NCBI GenBank assembly: GCA_028532765.1
Contig: JAQQAR010000093.1
Location: 1-64,000, forward strand
Reading direction: 5' to 3'
DNA length: 64,000 bases
From: Sphaerochaetaceae bacterium
GTDB taxonomy: Bacteria > Spirochaetota > Spirochaetia > Sphaerochaetales > Sphaerochaetaceae
Position numbers and translations under genes: made by a program
Part shown: positions 32,416 to 39,463 of the stretch, piece after piece
How positions within the stretch are numbered: position 1 is the first letter of the stretch
Layout: each line of letters begins with the position of its first letter
The notes under the pieces: generated by a model
Told to the model about the DNA's origin: nothing
Database searches by the model: none
Seen by the model: the letters and a program-made list of their open reading frames with translations, nothing else

Positions 32416-34560
32416 TTACTCTTCAATTACCTTGAAATGGTACAATCCTTCCAACACTCCTGCTGCCGAATTCTTTGTAGCGAAAAACACACGTTTTGAC
32501 TTTCTGACTGTGTTCAATGATTCCTCGTGGTTTGCCACAATGATCGATCTGAGAGGATTGGAGAACATGTCACGATCGTTCCCAGAGTCTCCGGCTGTAA
32601 GAACTCGATTGGCTTCAATTCCCCACTTCCAAGCCAAGTAGTGGATGGCATCCCCTTTACTTGCTCGATAGGGAAGGATATCGAGATAGGTATCATGGCT
32701 GAGCACAAGATGTTGCATGCTCCTTGCCTCTGTTAGAGCCGCTCTGATTCTCTCCATCAAGCTGGGGATCTCACTGCCTTTCTTGATATTGTAACTGATC
32801 TTGTACCTTCGCTGCGTCCCTTCTTCATTCTGGATCTCAAGCTCAGGGAATGTGGAGAGAACTTCCCTGATTACCTCAGGCTTCCATCTTCTGCGGATGT
32901 AGTGTGACCAACCTTTGTCCGGTATATCCTTCGAGCCGTAGTGAATCTCGCTGCCGACTGCGGTGATCAAGATATCTGGTGTAGGGAATGAGTAGCTTTT
33001 GAGGATCTCTTGTGCTGACTCAAAACTCCTACCGGTGGCGATGGCAAATCCAATACGGTCATGATGTGCGTTGAGGACTTTTGCCAGTTCATCGGCTGCA
33101 GCCTTGTCTCCGGTCAATGTATTGTCGATATCGCAGACCAGAAGGTGTTCGATCGATCCCATCCTGGTTGCAAGGGCAGGTTCTTTCTTCTTGTTCTTGA
33201 GAACTGACTTGAGATGGCCCAGGTAGGTGTCGGCATGTGCTGTCCAGTTGTATACCTGCCGGATGCGCTGTACGCCGTTCTCTGAGAGCTTCTGCCACTG
33301 CTCCGTGTCAGTCAGCAGGTTATAGAGAATCTCCTCAATTGCCTTCCTGTTTGAGATATCGACCAGAATGCCACTTTCGCAGTTCTCGTATATGTCTCTC
33401 ACTCCACCCTTGTCTGTCCCGACATAGGGAAGTCCTACCGCCGAGGCTTCAATGAAGGTAAGCCCAAAATTCTCAAGGGCAGCGGTGCTGACAAAAATTC
33501 CCCGTTTCATTGCAGCCAAGCGATAGATTTCCGGTACATCCCGCTGGGGATTATGGTGTTTGGGAATCGCCATCTTTCCATAGAGGTCATAACGGTCCAT
33601 GAGCAACAGCATATCTGTGAGGACCTGTTTCTCTCCTTCCTCCATCTTGGTAATGTCATCTCTGATACCGGCAACAATGACCAGGTTTGCAATTGCCTGT
33701 AGCTCCTTGCTCTTGCCATAGACATCAATCAGCAGGTCAATGTTCTTTCTAGCCTCAGGCCTGCAAAGAGCAAGGATGAAGGGTTTGTCCATATTGGTGA
33801 GGAAGCGTTGTAGTTCCTTTACCATCGAGTATTGGGCAAGCTTCATCTCCTCTGTGATGGATGGGTCCTGGATCTCATAATGGTAATATGGAAAGAATGT
33901 ATCCAGATCGAGACCTGGGGGGATGACCTCCATCTTGGAGAGATCTTGTGATTCATAAGGCTTATAGAGCACATTCTTCTCGTAATTAGTGCTCGTAATG
34001 ACCAAGGATGCATGACGCATTGTCCTCTCTTCCTGCTCAATACGGGTGTGGATGTGATAGTACTGGTTGAGCTTATCCTCACTCACTCCTTGGCTCTGGA
34101 GATACTCAAGTTTATTGCGTCCCATTGAGTGGCCGGTAAAGACCAGTGGAATCTGGAAGTAGGCAGCCAATTCCGTTGCTACGTAACCAGCATCAGCATA
34201 GTGGGCGTGGATGATGTCAGGGGTTCTCTTCTGAGTACGGAAAAAGGAAATCAGGTTGTCTACATACTCATCCAGATATGGCCATAGGAGCTCTTTTCGG
34301 AGGTATTTTGTCCCTCCGCATGTCAGTCTCACAATGCGCGCATGTTCACCTATCTGCTCAATGCTCTTGCGGTAATCCTCACTGGTCCTGGAGTCCTTGA
34401 TCAGACGGGTGAACAGGTCCACCTCTACATCCTCTCTTGAAGAGAGTTCCTTAACGAGGTCGACGACATACCGGGTTTGTCCACCAGTGTCGGCATCTCT
34501 TCCCATTTCAATATTGTCGCTGCGAACAAGTCCATGTACGTTAATTAATGCTATATACAT
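32416..34560 (-). CDS. Sucrose-phosphate synthase-like glycosyltransferase fused to HAD phosphatase
   Basis: A 714-residue bifunctional protein. The N-terminal GT4 part starts with HGLVRSDNIEMGRDADTGGQ, typical of sucrose-phosphate synthases, and continues with GHSMGRNK, ALCRPEARKN and EASAVGLPYVGTDKGG (donor site). The C-terminal HAD domain begins LLVCDIDNTLTGD (nucleophile D477) and has TAGDSGNDRDMF; it resembles sucrose-6-phosphate phosphatase. The product may be sucrose or a related compatible solute. The start at 34558-34560 is taken because AGAGG is five bases upstream; a GTG two codons earlier is possible. Flanked by paralogous GntR genes on the same strand. Confidence 0.85.
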   Translation of the reverse strand: MYIALINVHGLVRSDNIEMGRDADTGGQTRYVVDLVKELSSREDVEVDLFTRLIKDSRTSEDYRKSIEQIGEHARIVRLTCGGTKYLRKELLWPYLDEYVDNLISFFRTQKRTPDIIHAHYADAGYVATELAAYFQIPLVFTGHSMGRNKLEYLQSQGVSEDKLNQYYHIHTRIEQEERTMRHASLVITSTNYEKNVLYKPYESQDLSKMEVIPPGLDLDTFFPYYHYEIQDPSITEEMKLAQYSMVKELQRFLTNMDKPFILALCRPEARKNIDLLIDVYGKSKELQAIANLVIVAGIRDDITKMEEGEKQVLTDMLLLMDRYDLYGKMAIPKHHNPQRDVPEIYRLAAMKRGIFVSTAALENFGLTFIEASAVGLPYVGTDKGGVRDIYENCESGILVDISNRKAIEEILYNLLTDTEQWQKLSENGVQRIRQVYNWTAHADTYLGHLKSVLKNKKKEPALATRMGSIEHLLVCDIDNTLTGDKAAADELAKVLNAHHDRIGFAIATGRSFESAQEILKSYSFPTPDILITAVGSEIHYGSKDIPDKGWSHYIRRRWKPEVIREVLSTFPELEIQNEEGTQRRYKISYNIKKGSEIPSLMERIRAALTEARSMQHLVLSHDTYLDILPYRASKGDAIHYLAWKWGIEANRVLTAGDSGNDRDMFSNPLRSIIVANHEESLNTVRKSKRVFFATKNSAAGVLEGLYHFKVIEE

Positions 34561-34632
34561 ATGCACCTCTGAGTAATTTTTTCATATATAATGATATGTG
34601 TCAAATTACAATTCAAACATGGTTTTAGCTAC

Positions 34633-34674
34633 AAAAAAACTGCCGTTCTGCAGGGTTGCAAGCACGACAGTTTT
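34633..34674 (-). terminator. Terminator after GntR regulator 2
   Basis: On the minus strand AAACTGTCGT and ACGGCAGTTT pair over 10 bp (one G-T) around a loop containing a small TTGCA/TGCAG stem, followed by a run of Ts (34633-34639 on the complementary strand). Confidence 0.75.
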
Positions 34675-34692
34675 CCATACGTTCCAAGACCT

Positions 34693-35433
34693 CTATAGGT
34701 CCAACGTCTCAAACTTATCCTTGATGTTGGTGAGGTTCACCAAGGTCAAGGCAACAGCAAGGTCAGTCTGACCATTCTCAAGAGCATCCACCAGATAGCG
34801 GTACTCATTCACTTTTTTACGTTGTTCGCTATAGGTCTCCGGAAGTCTATCCAGGGCTGAGTAGAGTTGTGGAGCCAGATTCTCATAAATGCTGCTAAGG
34901 ATGATGTTGTCGTTCGACTTGATCAGGGCAGCATGAAAATCGAATTCAGTAGACTTGAACTGTTTCAGCAGCTCTGGGTCCTTGCCTCCCTCCAGACTCG
35001 GTAAGAGATGCTCCATACGAGTGCATGCTCTATCGAGTGAACGTACGATGAGCATACGGTTTGGGTCTCGGCTGAGCTCCCTGGTTGCTGAAACCTCAAT
35101 GGTGGTTCTGACCTGCATCAGGTCGGTGAGGAGTTTCTTGTCAGGGGTATGCTTGTTCATCATGGAGGCGGATAGTGACTCCACAAATTGGTCGAGGCTG
35201 TTGCTCTGCACTACTGCTTTCTTGCCTTGGCGTACTTTGATCAAGCCTTTTGCTTCAAGATTCTTGAAGGCTTCTCGTACGCTTCTGCTTGAAGCATTGA
35301 ATTGGTCGGCCAGCTCATGCTGGCTTGGCAGGTTTTCTCCTGCTTGGTACTTCTTCGAGAGAATCTCTTCCTCAAGCTTGTTGGCGATTGTTGTAGATTT
35401 CGTCTCTTGTCCTGACATTGGATTGCCGTTCAT
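34693..35433 (-). CDS. GntR-family (FadR/FCD) regulator 2
   Basis: A 246-residue paralog of regulator 1: PSQHELADQFNASSRSVREA in the HTH, then QGKKAVVQSNSLDQFVESLSAS, and a helical effector domain ending LENGQTDLAVALTLVNLT. The two share most positions in these blocks. AAGGAAG lies six to seven bases before the ATG ending at 35433, preferred to an upstream TTG at 35454. A 19-bp perfect palindrome lies 50 bases upstream. It probably regulates the downstream sucrose-phosphate-synthase gene or itself; direct evidence is lacking. Confidence 0.85.
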   Translation of the reverse strand: MNGNPMSGQETKSTTIANKLEEEILSKKYQAGENLPSQHELADQFNASSRSVREAFKNLEAKGLIKVRQGKKAVVQSNSLDQFVESLSASMMNKHTPDKKLLTDLMQVRTTIEVSATRELSRDPNRMLIVRSLDRACTRMEHLLPSLEGGKDPELLKQFKSTEFDFHAALIKSNDNIILSSIYENLAPQLYSALDRLPETYSEQRKKVNEYRYLVDALENGQTDLAVALTLVNLTNIKDKFETLDL

Positions 35434-35483
35434 ACTCTTGCTTCCTTGTTGCAAACATTATGTGATGTACATTTTTAAGGATA

Positions 35484-35502
35484 CTTCGTGCAATGCACGA
35501 AG
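35484..35502. promoter_or_regulatory. 19-bp perfect palindrome upstream of GntR 2
   Basis: CTTCGTGCAATGCACGAAG has perfect 9-bp arms around a single central A. It lies 51 bases upstream of the regulator's start codon and is a good candidate operator. Confidence 0.6.
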
Positions 35503-35856
35503 GCTTCTATCAATATATACGCTATTATTGTGCGAAAAGCAATGGTATATGTTATAAGTTTGTTAAAGGAATGAAAGTAATTAATTCCATCATAAACCGT
35601 TGCATTCTCGTAATATAGTAATAAATTATGATAATTGTGTACAAAAACCATATAAGTATTTCTTTGTGAACTTCTACCATTCTGACATAGGAAATGCGAT
35701 GAGAGAAGTTGGAAAAAATATCGGCAATAGTCTGAATTCAGAGAGAATAGCATACCATGTCATAAGTTGATTACGTTATATTTAATTATGATAAAGTAAA
35801 ATATATGAAATCATATTCCAATACTCTGTACAAATTGCAATGAATTGCTATATCCA

Positions 35857-35886
35857 TTGACATACGTTTTTTTCTCGCTGTATAGT
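35857..35886 (+). promoter_or_regulatory. Promoter of secreted-protein gene 1
   Basis: TTGACA (35857-35862) and TATAGT (35881-35886) are 18 bp apart; the gene starts 39 bases further on. Confidence 0.65.
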
Positions 35887-35924
35887 TTAGGCGTGGATAT
35901 AGACTATATGGGAGATTTGATTTT

Positions 35925-36437
35925 ATGAGAAGGATATGCGTGCTGTTGGTGTTGCTGTCACTTCCTTTGGCCCTCTTTGCAGAGGAGCCTAGTCAGCCTG
36001 CGCGCGTTACCATCTCCCTTACTACTACAGTCCCGGAGCTGTTGACTCACGGTTTTCTCACAAGTGGCGAAAGCACTGATATTATTCCCGCCCTTACCGT
36101 GTCCGATGCATTCAATGAGGATGGTGCTACCTTCTATTATGCAATCCAGACCAATATAGCCAGACCATTTGAAGTATATGCAACAGTGACTCCCTTTGAG
36201 CTGAAGAATGCCAGCACCTCTGCCCAGGTTGCTATCCAGAAGATATTGGTTGGTGAACAGGAAATCACCCCTGTCGGTGGAGGAGAATATGAACTCATTC
36301 AATTCACCCCAGGATCGCAAGGGATGGGTTTAACTTCCTATATCCTGACCATCATTGCAGACCAGAGTCAGATTGAAAGCGCTCCATCAGGCCAGTACGA
36401 AGCAACAGTCGCAATCGACATCAGGTCAGATACATAA
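35925..36437 (+). CDS. Small secreted beta-rich protein 1, unknown function
   Basis: A 170-residue protein with a signal peptide (1-19, cleavage after LFA). The mature part has no Cys and alternates hydrophobic and polar residues as in a beta-sandwich. HGFLTSG, SDAF, the Y-N-F-Y pattern in YYAIQTNIARPFEVYATV and the C-terminal SGQYEATVAIDI recur in the next gene, so the two are homologous. The C-terminal GxYxxxVxI strand is reminiscent of exported Ig-like or pilin-like domains. No chaperone, usher or sortase gene is nearby. Function unknown; surface or periplasmic location inferred. Confidence 0.7.
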   Translation: MRRICVLLVLLSLPLALFAEEPSQPARVTISLTTTVPELLTHGFLTSGESTDIIPALTVSDAFNEDGATFYYAIQTNIARPFEVYATVTPFELKNASTSAQVAIQKILVGEQEITPVGGGEYELIQFTPGSQGMGLTSYILTIIADQSQIESAPSGQYEATVAIDIRSDT

Positions 36438-36785
36438 ATATTAATCTTTTTTTGAGCAGGGCTGCCCAATTGGGCAGTTTTTGTATTCTTTGTAGAAGTT
36501 ACATAAAACAAAGATATGACAGATGAATAATATAAATCTATTATACACATTGGTTCTGGTCACCTGTTTGCTTTTGTATAGCTACAAAGGGAAAAAAAGT
36601 ATACAACTTACGTTATAAGTTAAAAATCATATAAAACAATATATAAAAAGAAAATAAATACCTTAATAAAAATAATTACTAAATTATTATAAATAATTAT
36701 ATTCTAATATTGACATAAGTCTCACTCAGTAGTAGGCTATTTGTACAAAGGATAGAGGAATAATCATCCGGAGGAGATTTTGAAT
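36438..36785. other. AT-rich intergenic region before secreted-protein gene 2
   Basis: About 350 very AT-rich bases with a terminator at its left end, AACTTACG/GTTATAAGTT repeats shared with the region before gene 1, and TTGACA (36710-36715) with a weak TAGGCT (36733-36738) 17 bp downstream as the likely promoter. GGAGGAG at 36770-36776 is the ribosome binding site. I see no gene in it. Confidence 0.55.
36462..36482 (+). terminator. Terminator after secreted-protein gene 1
   Basis: CTGCCC, loop AATT, GGGCAG, then five Ts. The hairpin is short but GC-rich and perfectly placed. Confidence 0.8.
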
Positions 36786-37343
36786 ATGAATAAAAAAGTT
36801 ATTGCACTTGCATTGGTGTTGGTTATTGCAATGAGTGGGGCTTTTGCTGCTCCTCTTGTGGTTGCTACGGGGGCAGTCTCAGATGTTACTGCAACCTTGA
36901 CAGCTGTGATTGGTGGCTTTTTCAATCATGGTTTTGTTAATCCTGATACTGGAACAGAGTTTAATACAACTCTCGCGATAGAAGATGCGTTCGAAACTGA
37001 TCCTGTATTTACCTATGGGTATGAGACCAATACGTCAATTGCTTTTGGTATTTACATGGAAGTATCAGACTTCGAACATGACACCGAAACAGGCGTGGCC
37101 ATCAAAATTGCGGATGTTGAAATTGCTGGGAGCACTCCTGAACCGGTCTCCGAAGTTTATACACTTGCAACTTCAGCAGTACACGGTAAGTCTGAAAATG
37201 TTCAAATAAAAATTATTCCATTGAAAGCTACAGGGAATGATCATTTAGGTAATACGATCAGCAGTGATTTGGAATATGTGAATGCTAATGCAACTCCTGG
37301 TGGATATACGTCAACCGTTACTGTTTCAGTGGCTACGGTCTAA
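36786..37343 (+). CDS. Small secreted beta-rich protein 2, unknown function
   Basis: A 185-residue homolog of the preceding secreted protein: signal peptide (1-21, cleavage after AFA), NHGFVNPDTG, IEDAF, YGYETNTSIAFGIYMEV and a C-terminal GGYTSTVTVSV. It is acidic, Cys-free and predicted all-beta. Start chosen at ATG 36786 with GGAGGAG about nine bases upstream; a TTG two codons earlier is less likely. Own promoter and strong terminator, so separately transcribed. The repeated gene arrangement suggests a structural surface or appendage component. Confidence 0.7.
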   Translation: MNKKVIALALVLVIAMSGAFAAPLVVATGAVSDVTATLTAVIGGFFNHGFVNPDTGTEFNTTLAIEDAFETDPVFTYGYETNTSIAFGIYMEVSDFEHDTETGVAIKIADVEIAGSTPEPVSEVYTLATSAVHGKSENVQIKIIPLKATGNDHLGNTISSDLEYVNANATPGGYTSTVTVSVATV

Positions 37344-37370
37344 TTCCCTCAACTGGTTAACATGAACAAG

Positions 37371-37397
37371 GCTGTGCAGTAACCTGCACAGCTTTTT
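37371..37397 (+). terminator. Terminator after secreted-protein gene 2
   Basis: GCTGTGCAG, loop TAAC, CTGCACAGC (perfect 9-bp stem), followed by TTTTTCTTT. Confidence 0.9.
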
Positions 37398-37467
37398 CTT
37401 TCCCCTCTTTTCAGCGGGAATGGTAGCTGGTACTATATGTATAGTTCGATGGTATTGGGAGATGGAT

Positions 37468-37992
37468 ATGAAGAAAGTTCTCTTAGCATGTATACTCCTC
37501 TTCTTTGTTTTGCCTCTGGCAGCTGAGGAGCCTCCACGGTTTCCTCGTGCCACCGTGTATATGCAGGGTGTCATCGAACCAAGGGGTCTGCGGATCTCCA
37601 TCTACAATGAGGCAGGCGAGGAACTCTCAGGTGAGGATGCCATGCTCAGTTTCGAGTTCCCGAATCTTGAGGAGTGGGAACTGACGCAGTCCCTCTATTT
37701 CAAATTCTCCTCCCACCTTACAGAAGCAACCGTCGGAAAGTTGATTTTTTCGATTACAGATCTTGAAATGGATGCATTGAATAGGCTCAGGACAACACTC
37801 GAGCTTGAAAGCGAGAGTTTCTTTACCAGTGTGGAGAACGGAAATACCTTTAATACCCGATTCCCTGCAGGTGCTCAAGATGATGTGCCTATCGGAAAAC
37901 TTACCATCAGAATCAGGAAACGAGCAGCTGATGTGTTTAGCGCAGGCAACTATTCCGGTTCTTTCTCCATTAATTATACCGAAGGAAGCTGA
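37468..37992 (+). CDS. Small secreted protein 3, divergent relative
   Basis: A 174-residue exported protein: signal peptide MKKVLLACILLFFVLPLAA (cleavage before EEPP). The mature sequence is beta-rich, Cys-free, and ends AGNYSGSFSINY, the same G-x-Y-x(3)-hydrophobic-x-hydrophobic pattern as proteins 1 and 2; the central part is not clearly alignable. The start at 37468 is supported by GGGAG seven bases upstream; earlier in-frame starts are not. TATAGT at 37440-37445 may be its -10 box. Probably acts with the two neighbours; role unknown. Confidence 0.6.
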   Translation: MKKVLLACILLFFVLPLAAEEPPRFPRATVYMQGVIEPRGLRISIYNEAGEELSGEDAMLSFEFPNLEEWELTQSLYFKFSSHLTEATVGKLIFSITDLEMDALNRLRTTLELESESFFTSVENGNTFNTRFPAGAQDDVPIGKLTIRIRKRAADVFSAGNYSGSFSINYTEGS

Positions 37993-38077
37993 GCTCCTTG
38001 TAACTCTCGATTGTTGTGAAGTTTGGCTGGTTAATCAACCAATTGGTAAAATAGTTACAAAATTGCAAAATTAATGT

Positions 38078-38106
38078 TTTACAGTGCGAGAAAACCATGC
38101 AATAAT
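38078..38106 (+). promoter_or_regulatory. Promoter of the candidate small RNA
   Basis: TTTACA (38078-38083) and AATAAT (38101-38106) are 17 bp apart. The predicted start is about 38112-38113. Confidence 0.55.
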
Positions 38107-38111
38107 CATGA

Positions 38112-38224
38112 GTGTCGTTGCTCGAGTCTAGACCGATGTTTCCAGCGGATAGACGCGTACCCTTAGGAGAGGAGTCCTAGGGTTCTCAAGGAGGTTGCCG
38201 CTACCCAAATGGGTAGCGGTTTTT
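38112..38224 (+). ncRNA. Candidate structured small RNA, about 113 nt
   Basis: No protein gene fits here, yet there is a promoter and three consecutive hairpins ending in a terminator. Hairpin 1: GTCTA-CCG with CGG-TAGAC (38126-38154, small bulges). Hairpin 2: ACCCTTAGGA with TCCTAGGGT (38159-38183, one bulged T) and a purine loop GAGGAG. Hairpin 3: CCGCTACCC/GGGTAGCGG with loop AAAT and five Ts (38198-38224). An unpaired AAGGAGG (38188-38194) lies between hairpins 2 and 3. It does not match the conserved cores of SRP RNA, tmRNA, RNase P or 6S RNA. The downstream gene is convergent, so it is not a leader. Several AGGA motifs could suit CsrA binding. Confidence 0.55.
38198..38224 (+). terminator. 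Terminator of the candidate small RNA
   Basis: CCGCTACCC, loop AAAT, GGGTAGCGG, then TTTTT; perfect 9-bp stem. Confidence 0.85.
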
Positions 38225-38230
38225 ACTTGC

Positions 38231-39361
38231 TTAAAGCCCTTGCATCGTCTGTAACATTCTTCTCTGGAAAATCCATCGGTCCAATCCAACAGCCACGCTT
38301 CCAAGTACAGCGCTACGGTCCTTGAGCTGGGAGCGTACCACAGGAATGCCTGCAAGGGTGTGGTGAGCATGCTGCTGGTAGTACTTCTGGAGAAATGAAA
38401 GGTAGTGATCCGGAAGATTGGAGATTCCTCCTCCCAGAATAATCTTATTACAGCCGGTCATAGCACTGGCAGCTGTGAGTGCCATGCCCATGGCTTCTGC
38501 AGCTTCTTGCAGAGCTTGAACTACTTCAGGATCTTCCCTTTGTGCCAGTTCCTTGACTGTCTTGCCAGCAAATCGTTCACTGAGTGCCCACCCTGCAGCT
38601 ACGGTCTCGAGGCATCCAATCCCTCCACACCGGCACAAACCTGTCTGCCGAACTGGAAGGTGTCCAAATCTGCTCTTCTCGCCTACTATGGTATTGTCTT
38701 GTACCAAAGCTCCACTGATATGCTCTCCCCAATTAACATAGAGGAACGACTTTTCATCTTCATCGGCGAACCACTGTTCAGCCTCTACCATTGCCCTCAT
38801 TGAATGTACCAGGATTGCAGGGGTCTGGGTGTATTCACTGATGGCTTTAGCAAGAGGGACATTCTCCCAAGGCCAGTGGTCATGGCGGAGTATGGAAAGC
38901 CCATCTTCACTGATTTGTGCGCTGGTAGCCACCGTGATACCTGCAATAGGGGCCTTGGTGATTCGCCGCATTTTCAGACACGCCTTGATGACGGTAAGGC
39001 CATGTTCCTTCGCATCCGGTTTGATCGGGGTTGGAATTCGCTCAAATCTCAGCACATTACCAGAGAGGTCTGTAAGGGTGAAACAGGTATTCTTACTACC
39101 CAGTTCCACTCCCAGGACCAGTCTGGAACCATGTAGCAAGGCAAGCTTGGTGGGTCTTCTGCCATTGGCAGTCTTGGCCTTTCCTTTTTCCTCGACAAGT
39201 CCTTCCTGGAGCAACTGCTCCACAATCTCACTGGTGGATGGCTTGTTCAGGGTTAGGCGTCGTGCGATATCAGAGCGACTGAGCTCACCCTCACGGGCAA
39301 GCAGATTGAGAACTCTCAAGCGATTGATCGTCCTGGCTGAGCTTGGGGTGGAAAACTGCAT
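38231..39361 (-). CDS. ROK-family transcriptional regulator
   Basis: A 376-residue regulator with an N-terminal winged HTH (RSDIARRLTLNKPSTSEIVEQL, split here as RSDIARRLTL and NKPSTSEIVEQL) and a C-terminal ROK sugar-kinase-like domain. GVELGSKNT is the phosphate-binding region, GHLPV and CRCGGIGCLE carry the zinc-binding His and Cys residues. XylR/NagC-type repressor of a sugar operon; the sugar is not evident. ATG at 39361 is used; a TTG two codons earlier has a better placed AGGTGGG. Divergent from htpG. Confidence 0.87.
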   Translation of the reverse strand: MQFSTPSSARTINRLRVLNLLAREGELSRSDIARRLTLNKPSTSEIVEQLLQEGLVEEKGKAKTANGRRPTKLALLHGSRLVLGVELGSKNTCFTLTDLSGNVLRFERIPTPIKPDAKEHGLTVIKACLKMRRITKAPIAGITVATSAQISEDGLSILRHDHWPWENVPLAKAISEYTQTPAILVHSMRAMVEAEQWFADEDEKSFLYVNWGEHISGALVQDNTIVGEKSRFGHLPVRQTGLCRCGGIGCLETVAAGWALSERFAGKTVKELAQREDPEVVQALQEAAEAMGMALTAASAMTGCNKIILGGGISNLPDHYLSFLQKYYQQHAHHTLAGIPVVRSQLKDRSAVLGSVAVGLDRWIFQRRMLQTMQGL

Positions 39362-39413
39362 GACCAAGCATAGCCCACCTATGCGTTTTTGTTAAGGAAC
39401 AATTGCCGTTGGT

Positions 39414-39441
39414 TTGAAAAATCAGTATGTTTGCCTATATC
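39414..39441 (+). promoter_or_regulatory. Possible htpG promoter
   Basis: TTGAAA (39414-39419) and TATATC (39436-39441) are 16 bp apart; the sequence TTTGAAA...CCTATAT also loosely resembles a heat-shock sigma site. No CIRCE element is seen. Confidence 0.35.
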
Positions 39442-39463
39442 CCTTTGGAGGTATCATACGAAG

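Larger units (their letters stand above)
35434..35924. other. AT-rich intergenic region with several candidate control sites
   Basis: About 490 bases without a credible gene. It holds the palindrome at 35484-35502 near the GntR 2 gene, TTGTGTACAA at 35635-35644 (part of a 16-base stretch repeated at 53691), GTTATAAGTT at 35551-35560 (repeated at 36612-36621), ACGTTATA at 35773 (repeated at 36610) and the promoter of the first secreted-protein gene. A short minus-strand frame here (35475-35753) shows no coding character. Confidence 0.6.

Noticed and set aside
38096-38230. SRP RNA, tmRNA, RNase P RNA or 6S RNA
   Set aside because: The conserved cores (for example GGAAGG-AGCAGCC of SRP RNA or the GAGGAAAGTCC of RNase P) are absent; the size and three-hairpin layout also differ.
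38188-38335. Short frame after AAGGAGG near 38210, running into the ROK gene on the opposite strand
   Set aside because: The ATG lies in the loop of the terminator and the frame is antisense to ROK coding sequence; no coding evidence.
39362-39463. CIRCE heat-shock element before htpG
   Set aside because: No TTAGCACTC-N9-GAGTGCTAA or close variant is present in the gap.
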